From contig CALCRH010000319.1 of NCBI GenBank assembly GCA_937894515.1, positions 1 to 5,164 of the forward strand: DNA of 5,164 nt, written 5' to 3'. Shown in pieces: positions 1-4,713 of this stretch. Position 1 is the stretch's first letter. Each line of letters opens with the position of its first letter. The stretch is from an uncultured Clostridia bacterium (GTDB lineage: Bacteria > Bacillota > Clostridia > Oscillospirales > Oscillospiraceae). The translations under genes and the position numbers were made by a program. A model generated the notes under the pieces. The model was not told where the DNA came from. It did no database searches and worked only from the letters and a program-made list of their open reading frames with translations.

Positions 1-27
1 CGTGGTCGCTTGGTCGTTCGCGGCTCT

Positions 28-46
28 GACAGTTCACTGAACTGTC
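28..46. repeat. 19-base palindrome
   Basis: Two perfect 9-base arms, GACAGTTCA and TGAACTGTC, surround a single central base. It could be an operator or part of a small intergenic repeat unit that continues into the hairpin at 84-121. No gene around it can be supported: frame 1 is open to 111 but runs straight into the terminator and has no family features. Confidence 0.5.
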
Positions 47-83
47 ATTCACTACCGCTCCTACGTTCGAATCCTTTGCAACT

Positions 84-121
84 AAAAAGCAACCCACCGC
101 AAAAGCGATGAGTTGCTTTTT
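84..121 (+). terminator. Rho-independent terminator, likely bidirectional
   Basis: The arms AAAAAGCAAC (84-93) and GTTGCTTTTT (112-121) pair perfectly. Inside, CGC and GCG close an AAAA loop (98-107). The T-run on the plus strand and the matching A-run on the other arm mean it could stop transcription either way. On the plus strand it would end a gene lying left of the window. The minus-strand gene ending at 331 could also terminate here, more than 200 bases downstream, as no good hairpin lies closer. Confidence 0.8.
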
Positions 122-330
122 GAGATTATACTACGAAATAGCACAAGGGGTATTGGCAGTCAAAACAAGTAGTTTATGTGTAGTGCAAGATTTTCCAGAC
201 AGTGTTTGGAAAATCTATAATACTATGACTTTAGCACAACGAAATAGCACAATTATTTTTGAACAATTACCAAGCACAATATTATTTACCGCGATATAGA
301 AAGTTGCATCAAATATCCTATTCACGATGC
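122..330. other. AT-rich non-coding stretch with direct repeat and hairpin
   Basis: No gene can be supported here. The stretch holds a perfect 14-base direct repeat, ACGAAATAGCACAA, at 133-146 and 239-252, with further copies of the core AGCACAA nearby (for example 233-239). Between the repeats is a hairpin with perfect 10-base arms (188-197 and 207-216) and a 9-base loop, lacking a T-run on either strand. It could be a small structured RNA, a regulator-binding region or a remnant of a small repeat element; the sequence does not decide. Confidence 0.4.
188..216. repeat. 10-bp perfect hairpin without T-run
   Basis: The arms AGATTTTCCA and TGGAAAATCT are exact reverse complements with the loop GACAGTGTT. 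The missing T-tract on both strands argues against a simple terminator. It sits roughly midway between the two 14-base direct repeats. Confidence 0.55.
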
Positions 331-666
331 TTATTCTCGTGAATTAAGTAACTCGTTTAGCCATTGGTCGATTACATTGGATTTTTCATCCAGATAGTCG
401 GGAACGGCACATAATTTTTCAACTTCAATAAATGACGGATTTTTCCACCATATCGGTGCATATCCGGAATAATGAGAAAACGATTTGCAGGAACTGCACC
501 ACACCCATATTCCTGCGTGTGTTTCACTGTGAAGATGATAATACAGATGTCCGCTCTGATGTCCGCAAATAGGGCATTTTTTCGGAAACATCGGATCGTT
601 TTCAACGTTCAAAAAAGCCTGAAGTCGATTGTTGTCATCGATCCAATCATTCAACGCGCACGGCAC
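331..666 (-). CDS. Small zinc-ribbon protein of unknown function
   Basis: I do not recognise a named family. The 111-residue protein has two CxxC knuckles, CPIC at 31-34 and CSSC at 57-60, separated by a His-rich stretch (LYYHLHSETH) and followed by aromatic KSFSHYSGY and WW residues. This arrangement predicts a single bound zinc (zinc ribbon) in a cytoplasmic protein, with no membrane segment or signal peptide. The C-terminal part contains LCAVPDYL and a likely final helix. The start is a GTG preceded by a weak AAGG only four bases upstream; in-frame sequence upstream reaches a stop at 694-696 with no ATG, so the true N-terminus is uncertain and may be lost. A terminator at 709-743 separates it from the gene upstream, yet I see no good promoter in between; a TAATAT at 691-696 lacks a -35 partner. 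Coding status is supported by codon-level coherence and the paired cysteines. Confidence 0.7.
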   Translation of the reverse strand: MPCALNDWIDDNNRLQAFLNVENDPMFPKKCPICGHQSGHLYYHLHSETHAGIWVWCSSCKSFSHYSGYAPIWWKNPSFIEVEKLCAVPDYLDEKSNVIDQWLNELLNSRE

Positions 667-708
667 AGCACCTTCATAGGAATCATCATCATATTAGTCT
701 ACAATAAA

Positions 709-743
709 GCCGCCGAGAGCGACCAAAAGGTACTCTCGGCGGC
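709..743 (-). terminator. Terminator after the 150-residue gene
   Basis: Perfect 11-base arms GCCGCCGAGAG (709-719) and CTCTCGGCGGC (733-743) are extended inside by ACC/GGT closing an AAAA loop. On the minus strand the stem is followed by TTTATTGT, a modest T-tract. It lies 6 bases past the stop of the 749-1201 gene. Confidence 0.75.
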
Positions 744-748
744 GCAAC

Positions 749-1201
749 TTATGTGCTTTCAAAATATGGCTTGGTTCTGTTACAAGTGAAAGCGTAATAG
801 CATTGTCTTGCATTGATGAATTGGTAAGCCATCATCAACAGCGGACGGATTTCGGGATTGCTCCACTTATGATACACCTTGATTATGCTATCATCCAATG
901 TTAAGCTATCTTCATTCAAAAGACCGTATTTAACAAGTAACGGTTCAATTTCAAGGAATCTTTCAAGTGTGATGCCAATTTTTTTAGCCATCATATCCGC
1001 TGTATATTGACTTGTTTCTGTTGTGCTTTGCGTGAAAACAATTGCCTTCATTCCATCTTCCGATGCAAGTAATGAGAAGAACTCACCAAAGTTCTTTTCA
1101 GATAATAGTTTTTTAGATATTTCGGGAGTATCGCAGACAACGCAAAAGAATGGGAAGTTTTCTACAAGCGACAAATCCTCAATTTTTGCAACTATACGCA
1201 A
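749..1201 (-). CDS. Unrecognised 150-residue protein, probably 5'-truncated
   Basis: I do not recognise this protein. It is mixed alpha/beta and soluble, without signal peptide or membrane segment. Residues 16-24 (FPFFCVVCD) look like a beta strand with two cysteines. Residues 71-95 (from MAKKIGITLERF to KYGLL) have the rhythm of a winged-helix segment, which is a weak inference. The C-terminal third is helical and rich in aromatics (MMAYQFINARQCYY). The only available start is a TTG at 1199-1201, because a stop lies two codons upstream (1205-1207) and there is no properly spaced ribosome site. It overlaps the end of the enzyme gene by 10 bases. Either it is translated by coupling from that gene, or its original start was deleted when the two were joined. 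Its DNA is clearly more AT-rich than the enzyme gene, which favours the second reading. A terminator follows at 709-743. Confidence 0.6.
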   Translation of the reverse strand: MRIVAKIEDLSLVENFPFFCVVCDTPEISKKLLSEKNFGEFFSLLASEDGMKAIVFTQSTTETSQYTADMMAKKIGITLERFLEIEPLLVKYGLLNEDSLTLDDSIIKVYHKWSNPEIRPLLMMAYQFINARQCYYAFTCNRTKPYFEST

Positions 1202-3144
1202 CCCTCAACAACAAAGCCACCAAACGCATGCGCCGCAATGTCCGTTTCAAACACAACGGTATTACCCTCAATATGCCCCTTTGCACCACCGAGGAAGCGG
1301 ACACGAGCAAACGAACGGTCAAGGACGACACTCGGCGTTAACATTTCGTCATCGAAGTTGTTCCAGAGACCAATCGCACGAGCACCGTTTTCATGATCCT
1401 TTGCGATCATGTACAAGAACGGATGTCCCTCACAGACTGCCGCGGGCGCGTGACCTTGCAGGCGTGGCAGAACAGCGTTGAACTGACGCTGACGGCAGTA
1501 GCTTGTTAATATCTGACTGTTACGGTCAACAGATGCCATGGCAAACGCATAGACAAGAAAGCGCTGTCCGTCTGCGTTCTCATAGTACCATGCCGCAGGA
1601 TAACGCTCTGCACCACTGATAAAGTGCGACAGGACTTCCGCTCGATCGGAAAGTTCTACCCGCCAGAAGCTACCACCCGTCAGCGGACGAACAAGCTCAG
1701 CTTCATGACCATCAAGCGACGGGAATTGTTCGTTGTCGGGTACCGGGGCATCAGTCAACGTCTGGATACCGACATCCACACCGCGAGCATCAAGCAACTT
1801 TGCAGCGGTGATATCAAGTACCACACCGCGTTCAAGTAACTTTATGGGAATATGCCGTGCAGATTCTCCCATGACGATCACAGCATCTTCATTGTCGGTG
1901 ACGGAGGATGCGGCACAGACACGGTTCAAAAAACGTACAGCATCACTTTGGGGTCCTGTCTGCAGATGACCAACTTGATGTGGCGTAGTTTCGGGCAGAT
2001 CGGCATCCAAAAGCAGATGCTCCTGCTCCCAGATCTGTACACCGCGGATCTTTCCACCATTAAATGCACAGGAGATTTCATCATAGAGCGGCAGATGACG
2101 CAGATGACGCTCCAGATATCCTGTTTCATAGGTAGGTGTCTGTACATAGTCGAAAATATATTTGAGAATGCCGTCCGTTGAACCGTCGGCTCGCAGAGCA
2201 GTGTCATATGATTCAACCAGCCAGCCAGGGACACGATAGCGCGGACGCGGATACAGGTCACCCTCGGTGTAAAACTCGATATCGGAATATTTGCGAAGCC
2301 ATTGCCGCTCCAGTCGCTGATAACCAATAACATCGGAGATACAACGACCGAGAACTGTTTCCCAATACGGCGCACCGATGCCACGCAGGTATGGTTTAGT
2401 ATTCCCAGCAAAAACACGCGCTAGCTCACCAGCATCCACGCCGTCAGAATCAAAGGATGTCGAAACGGTACAAAAGCCGAGACGAGTAGTTGGAGATACT
2501 GTATCAAGCTTTTGGCGAAGCGCACGCGCAAAGTCAAAAAAGCTCTCTCCCATAAGTCCAAACCACGCACGGCGAATTTCATTTGCTTCTCCGCAGAATA
2601 CCGCACGGTATAGTTCCTCACGTGTCCATTCTTTACCCGTTCTACGCGCAAATTCACCCATGTGATAGTCACAGGTACACACGATGCCGTTTGGACGGCA
2701 GCCCAGGCTCAGATCGTCGTCTAACTGAATAATATCAACGCCGCATTTGCCCATGTCGCGCACCCAATCCGCAATCAGATCTCGGTAACCGGGATCAGCG
2801 ATACAAAACGAATCGTCACAAACACCGCCGTTGAAACCGACTGCACGCGGAAAATCAGCGCCAACAAATGCTTCCTCATGGTCCAGTTCAACGCCATGTC
2901 CCATGCTGGTAAACCATGTGCCGACCTCTGCAATACCGTTCTCATGAAAATAACGGACATTGTTTTTTAGAAGTGCCAGAGCGTCTGCACGCTGCGGAGC
3001 GGTCGGATCAAGATAGCGCGACATGACGAGAAAAACACGCTCAACGCCTGCGCGCCGGAACATATCGAGAAACTGTGCGCGGTGTTCGTCCGTGTCACAG
3101 CTATGATTCATGATCGGTACAGAAAGCTTATAATGTTCAGACAT
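1192..3144 (-). CDS. Glycoside-hydrolase-like TIM-barrel enzyme, GH42-like layout
   Basis: The 650-residue protein lacks a signal peptide, so it should act in the cytoplasm on imported sugars; the substrate is unknown. Residues 1 to about 375 look like a (beta/alpha)8 barrel: strand-like VERVFLVMSR (34-43), AEVGTWFTS (72-80), VDIIQLDDD (136-144), RLGFCTVS (221-228), IEFYTEGD (289-296) and IRGVQIWEQE (366-375). Acidic residues at strand ends, notably Asp142-144 and Glu294, are catalytic candidates. Residues about 400-460 (from DAVRFLNRVC to VVLDITAAKLLDARG) resemble the trimerisation domain of GH42 beta-galactosidases, and about 570-650 looks like a small C-terminal beta domain. Length fits GH42-type enzymes (about 640-690), but I do not see the Asn-Glu acid/base motif of that family, so the class is open. 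The start is the ATG at 3144, with AGGAGA seven bases upstream; a longer reading frame to 3216 only covers the leader. The reading frame is intact. Confidence 0.8.
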   Translation of the reverse strand: MSEHYKLSVPIMNHSCDTDEHRAQFLDMFRRAGVERVFLVMSRYLDPTAPQRADALALLKNNVRYFHENGIAEVGTWFTSMGHGVELDHEEAFVGADFPRAVGFNGGVCDDSFCIADPGYRDLIADWVRDMGKCGVDIIQLDDDLSLGCRPNGIVCTCDYHMGEFARRTGKEWTREELYRAVFCGEANEIRRAWFGLMGESFFDFARALRQKLDTVSPTTRLGFCTVSTSFDSDGVDAGELARVFAGNTKPYLRGIGAPYWETVLGRCISDVIGYQRLERQWLRKYSDIEFYTEGDLYPRPRYRVPGWLVESYDTALRADGSTDGILKYIFDYVQTPTYETGYLERHLRHLPLYDEISCAFNGGKIRGVQIWEQEHLLLDADLPETTPHQVGHLQTGPQSDAVRFLNRVCAASSVTDNEDAVIVMGESARHIPIKLLERGVVLDITAAKLLDARGVDVGIQTLTDAPVPDNEQFPSLDGHEAELVRPLTGGSFWRVELSDRAEVLSHFISGAERYPAAWYYENADGQRFLVYAFAMASVDRNSQILTSYCRQRQFNAVLPRLQGHAPAAVCEGHPFLYMIAKDHENGARAIGLWNNFDDEMLTPSVVLDRSFARVRFLGGAKGHIEGNTVVFETDIAAHAFGGFVVEGCV

Positions 3145-3150
3145 TGTATC

Positions 3151-3159
3151 GTCTCCTTT
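3151..3159 (-). promoter_or_regulatory. Ribosome binding site that sets the enzyme start
   Basis: On the minus strand AAAGGAGAC lies seven to eight bases before the ATG at 3144. It overlaps the region where the regulator fragment's stop codon falls (3159-3161), so the two reading frames are only 14 bases apart. Confidence 0.85.
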
Positions 3160-3167
3160 CAAAAGCT

Positions 3168-3182
3168 TGTGCCATTGGCACA
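3168..3182. promoter_or_regulatory. Operator-like 15-base palindrome in the enzyme leader
   Basis: TGTGCCA and TGGCACA are perfect 7-base arms around one central base. The site lies between the proposed -10 box (3188-3193) and the ribosome binding site, near the expected transcription start, where a bound repressor would block initiation or early elongation. Which regulator binds is not shown by the sequence. Confidence 0.55.
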
Positions 3183-3187
3183 TCCGT

Positions 3188-3216
3188 AATATTTTCCGAG
3201 AATCCCAAAGAAGCAA
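3188..3216 (-). promoter_or_regulatory. Possible promoter of the enzyme gene
   Basis: On the minus strand TTGCTT (3211-3216) and AATATT (3188-3193) stand 17 bases apart, each a partial match to the sigma-A boxes. The match is weak, but the correct spacing and the palindrome just downstream make it worth recording. It lies inside the tail of the regulator fragment, which fits that tail being former intergenic DNA. Confidence 0.35.
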
Positions 3217-3219
3217 AGC

Positions 3220-3254
3220 TTCACAGAAGGATTCACAGAAATTGTTTCACAAAG
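3220..3254. repeat. Three tandem near-copies of TTCACAGAA
   Basis: TTCACAGAA occurs at 3220-3228 and 3232-3240, and TTCACAAAG follows at 3246-3254, so the starts are 12 and 14 bases apart. They lie upstream of the possible enzyme promoter and in the non-conserved tail of the regulator fragment. They could be regulator-binding sites in tandem or a chance local duplication. Confidence 0.4.
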
Positions 3255-3487
3255 CTGAAGAAGGATATTCCAATATTGCTCGTTGAGCAGCTTCATATCC
3301 AGATGCAGCGTGCGGCGATCGCATTTGATATTCATCGCCAGCAGTTTATTGCAAATGTCGGTGGTCTTGAGGGGATGGTCTTCATCGGTCTCTTGGCGCA
3401 GCATTTCTATGAGCTTCAGTAATTTTATTTTCTGACAGTTCTCCTGCGGCATCAAATCCCTCCCATTGAAGTATAAAAGTACAAATA

Positions 3488-3516
3488 AGTATAGCATATT
3501 TTTTCTTATTTTACGA
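3488..3516 (-). promoter_or_regulatory. Promoter of the regulator fragment, extended -10 type
   Basis: On the minus strand the box TGCTATACT is an extended -10 element (TATACT at 3488-3493, TG two bases further upstream). A poor -35, TCGTAA, lies 17 bases upstream (3511-3516). The distance to the ATG at 3452 suits a short leader. A second TATACT at 3470-3475 is too close to the ribosome site to be the main one. Confidence 0.55.
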
Positions 3517-3524
3517 TGGCTCTG

Positions 3525-3542
3525 CGTAAGGATTTCCTTACG
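3525..3542. promoter_or_regulatory. Palindrome upstream of the regulator promoter
   Basis: CGTAAGGA and TCCTTACG are perfect 8-base arms around TT. It sits immediately upstream of the proposed -35 box, a position suited to an activator or an autoregulatory site, but it lacks a T-run and could equally be part of the hairpin-rich block to its right. Confidence 0.4.
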
Positions 3543-3679
3543 TTAGGCGCAAACTTTGTAATTTTTTCTCATTTCAATAGTTCAAATCCCTTCGAAGAGT
3601 CGGCTGCCGACTTCTTTGCGGAGCAAAGAAACGTAAAAAGTACACCACGTTTTTCGGGCTGTTTTCGGTGTCGGAAACG

Positions 3680-3728
3680 AAAAAACGGGCTCTGGGACAG
3701 CCGCCATGGCCATCTCGAAGCCCGTTTT
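3680..3728 (-). terminator. Terminator-like hairpin, minus strand
   Basis: The arms AAAACGGGCT (3682-3691) and AGCCCGTTTT (3719-3728) pair perfectly over a 27-base loop containing the palindrome ATGGCCAT. On the minus strand the stem ends in six Ts, and on the plus strand in four. It would act as a second stop behind the tRNA terminator at 3775-3815. Confidence 0.55.
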
Positions 3729-3774
3729 ACCTGATTTTATGCGATTTTTCCTGTATTTTTCCGTAAAAAGCAAG

Positions 3775-3815
3775 AAAAAACGCCTTTTGCCTTGGTAGAC
3801 AAAAGACGTTTTTTT
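3775..3815 (-). terminator. Terminator downstream of the tRNA 3' end
   Basis: The arms are A6-CG-C-CTTTTG (3775-3789) and CAAAAG-A-CG-T7 (3800-3815), with one mismatch. On the minus strand it begins 2 bases after the CCA end of the tRNA fragment, as expected for the natural terminator of a tRNA gene. This identifies the left side of the tRNA fragment as original chromosomal sequence. The T-runs on both sides make it usable both ways. Confidence 0.75.
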
Positions 3816-3817
3816 GT

Positions 3818-3862
3818 TGGCGGAAGCGGTGGGATTCGAACCCACGATACTGTCACCAGTAT
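3818..3862 (-). other. 3' fragment of a serine tRNA gene, probable attachment site
   Basis: On the minus strand this gives a variable arm (ATACTG, loop GTGA, CAGTAT at 3862-3847), one C, a T arm (GTGGG, loop TTCGAAT, CCCAC at 3845-3829), the acceptor strand CGCTTCC (3828-3822), discriminator G (3821) and CCA (3820-3818). The long variable arm plus G discriminator indicate tRNA-Ser. The matching 5' acceptor GGAAGCG, D arm and anticodon arm are missing in the next 100 bases, so this is not a working gene. A 3' tRNA fragment followed on its own side by a terminator is the usual product of integration by a tyrosine integrase into a tRNA gene. The crossover would lie at or just beyond 3862, in or near the anticodon arm. 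The integrase fragment at 4811-5164 lies on the expected element side. Confidence 0.75.
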
Positions 3863-4085
3863 ACAGTGGTTGTAATATCAGGAATAGAGCAGTATCGAAA
3901 TGCTCTTACTCCTGCAAAAAGACTCCATCTATTTCGGCATTCTATAACAACGATGTTTTGGTTCCGGGAGTCAGAGTCTGCGGGTTAAAATGGTTTGTCG
4001 AAAATGTATTGGGCGCAATTGACTAAATCATTTTTCCGTTGATAACGGAACCGTCAAAAAGCTAAAAAACGGATTTTGATAAGAT
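3863..4085. other. Non-coding stretch on the element side of the attachment site
   Basis: No gene can be supported. It holds the hairpin at 3879-3914, a hairpin TTCCGTT/AACGGAA (4034-4050) without T-run, and a weak promoter-like pair TTGACT (4019-4024) and GATAAC (4041-4046) 16 bases apart. Transcription from there would reach the terminator at 4086-4108 after about 55 bases, so a very short transcript is possible but unsupported. Confidence 0.4.
3879..3914. repeat. Imperfect hairpin next to the attachment site
   Basis: CAGGA/TCCTG (3879-3883 and 3910-3914) and GAGCA/TGCTC (3887-3891 and 3901-3905) form a two-part stem with small internal bulges and no T-run. Its position 17 bases from the tRNA fragment suits integrase or excisionase binding, though the sequence alone does not show that. 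Confidence 0.35.
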
Positions 4086-4108
4086 AAATCCGGTTTTCCG
4101 GATTTTTT
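4086..4108 (+). terminator. Rho-independent terminator
   Basis: AAATCCGG and CCGGATTT form a perfect 8-base stem around TTTT, and the plus strand continues to a run of six Ts. It lies directly before the promoter of the 4180 gene and insulates it from leftward sequence. Confidence 0.75.
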
Positions 4109-4111
4109 CCA

Positions 4112-4140
4112 TTTACAACGCACTTTGCATTTGATATACT
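4112..4140 (+). promoter_or_regulatory. Sigma-A promoter of the membrane-anchored protein gene
   Basis: TTTACA (4112-4117) and TATACT (4135-4140) are each one base from consensus and stand exactly 17 bases apart. The predicted start near 4147 leaves a leader of about 33 bases before the ATG at 4180. Confidence 0.8.
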
Positions 4141-4179
4141 ATATTTTGGGTGAATATTAAATGTGAAGGAGAATCAGCG

Positions 4180-4713
4180 ATGCCTGTATTATTAGTTATA
4201 GCGGTAATTGCTTTATTGTATCCCTTTGAGCGCTTCCTCTGGAAACGTATTTGTTTGGCGGCGAAGCTCAAAAGAATATGCAAAAAGAAAGATTATTCGC
4301 TGAAGATCCTGAACTTTTTGTTCCTTTTCTCCGGCTTCAAACGGAGACAAAGTGATTTTCTCATTGAAACGAACGATACCGTGTATTCCGTGAAGTGCGT
4401 TGGCATTGTATTCAAAAAGAATTATCTGAAGTTTATTGACGATACGCATTATGCGATACGCCCATTGGCCTTTCATCTCGCTGCAACCGCAGGCGGCGTT
4501 GAGTACAGTGTGAAAGGAAAACCGAAATACTCTTTTTATGAATCCGTTCCGGATAGCGCATTACCAAAAGATCTGGTAAAAATCGTGCTGGTTTGTCCGG
4601 TCCCCGGTACGCTTCAGTACAACAACCTGAATGTAGGAAACGGTGAGTCAATCGGCGAAGCACTCTGCTACACAACGTCATCTTTTCTAAAGGAACTTGA
4701 TCAAGATTCATGA
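4180..4713 (+). CDS. Membrane-anchored protein of unknown function
   Basis: I do not recognise a named family. The 177-residue protein opens with a hydrophobic helix (residues 1-14, from MPVLLVIAVIALLY), followed by a basic linker rich in Lys/Arg (22-38), so it is probably held in the membrane by its N-terminus with the bulk in the cytoplasm. Residues 58-73 (SDFLIETNDTVYSVKC) show alternating strands ending in a VK pair, which faintly recalls PD-(D/E)xK nuclease folds. The acidic residue of the ExK motif is replaced by Ser70, so nuclease activity is not supported. Residues 133-143 (VKIVLVCPVPG) look like another core strand. The start is the ATG at 4180 because AAGGAG lies eight bases upstream; the in-frame GTG at 4150 falls almost at the predicted transcription start. 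The stop overlaps the next start as ATGA, implying coupled expression with a partner gene that is now broken. Confidence 0.75.
   Translation: MPVLLVIAVIALLYPFERFLWKRICLAAKLKRICKKKDYSLKILNFLFLFSGFKRRQSDFLIETNDTVYSVKCVGIVFKKNYLKFIDDTHYAIRPLAFHLAATAGGVEYSVKGKPKYSFYESVPDSALPKDLVKIVLVCPVPGTLQYNNLNVGNGESIGEALCYTTSSFLKELDQDS

Larger units (their letters stand above)
3159..3452 (-). pseudogene. N-terminal helix-turn-helix head of a WYL-type regulator, truncated
   Basis: The frame encodes 97 residues. Residues 8-58 (KIKLLKLIEMLRQ, then DEDHPLKTTDIC, then CDRRTLHLDMKLLNEQ) match the N-terminal winged-helix domain seen in WYL-domain transcription regulators of Firmicutes; CDRRTLHLDMKLL is the recognition helix. 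Those proteins are normally around 300 residues. Here similarity stops at about residue 59, just where the wing and then the WYL ligand domain should follow. The remaining 38 residues look like translated non-coding sequence. The start is the ATG at 3452, preceded by GGAGGGA at good spacing; a longer frame to 3497 would cover the promoter. Its stop is 14 bases before the enzyme start. It is most likely a deletion remnant of a local regulator. A stand-alone DNA-binding protein made from this frame cannot be excluded. Confidence 0.65.
3498..3817. other. Gene-free hairpin-rich intergenic block
   Basis: No gene can be supported here. Besides the palindrome at 3525-3542 the block holds a compact hairpin AGTCGGC/GCCGACT (3598-3612), a hairpin TTCTTTGC/GCAAAGAA with loop GGA (3612-3630), and two terminators (3680-3728 and 3775-3815). 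The dense symmetry looks like an intergenic repeat unit. A minus-strand frame through it (3845-3582) starts inside the tRNA fragment and is not a protein. Confidence 0.5.

Noticed and set aside
65..74. GTTCGAATCC, like a tRNA T loop
   Set aside because: The flanking bases do not form a 5-bp T stem, and no acceptor stem or CCA follows.
1..111. Frame 1 open from the left edge, possible 3' end of a gene
   Set aside because: It reads through a palindrome into a terminator stem, with no recognisable domain; real genes end before their terminator.
133..252. CRISPR array from the 14-base repeats
   Set aside because: Only two copies, too short, and the interval contains a hairpin rather than spacers of regular length.
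108..299. 63-residue plus-strand frame
   Set aside because: It starts inside the terminator hairpin, has no ribosome site, and covers the direct repeats and the hairpin; its composition is not protein-like.
472..789. 105-residue plus-strand frame
   Set aside because: It is antisense to the zinc-ribbon gene, whose paired cysteines support the minus strand, and it runs through the terminator.
1023..1481. 152-residue plus-strand frame
   Set aside because: It spans the junction between two minus-strand genes and is rich in His/Gln/Ser/Arg, typical of an antisense shadow.
3145..3216. 24-residue upstream extension of the enzyme
   Set aside because: The extension would cover the promoter, palindrome and ribosome site; the ATG at 3144 has ideal spacing.
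3582..3845. 87-residue minus-strand frame
   Set aside because: It begins in the tRNA T arm and runs through two terminators and several hairpins.
3818..3915. A complete tRNA-Ser
   Set aside because: No GGAAGCG acceptor strand, D arm or serine anticodon loop is found on the minus strand upstream of the variable arm.
3814..4026. 70-residue plus-strand frame starting antisense to the tRNA
   Set aside because: The AEAVGFEPT-type start is a well-known false translation of tRNA antisense; no ribosome site or domain is seen.
4150..4179. GTG start ten codons upstream for the membrane-anchored protein
   Set aside because: It lies about 10 bases after the -10 box without a ribosome site, while the ATG at 4180 has AAGGAG at eight bases.
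4213..4711. Minus-strand frames of 87 and 92 residues
   Set aside because: They are antisense to the well-supported plus-strand gene with promoter and ribosome site, and lack start signals.
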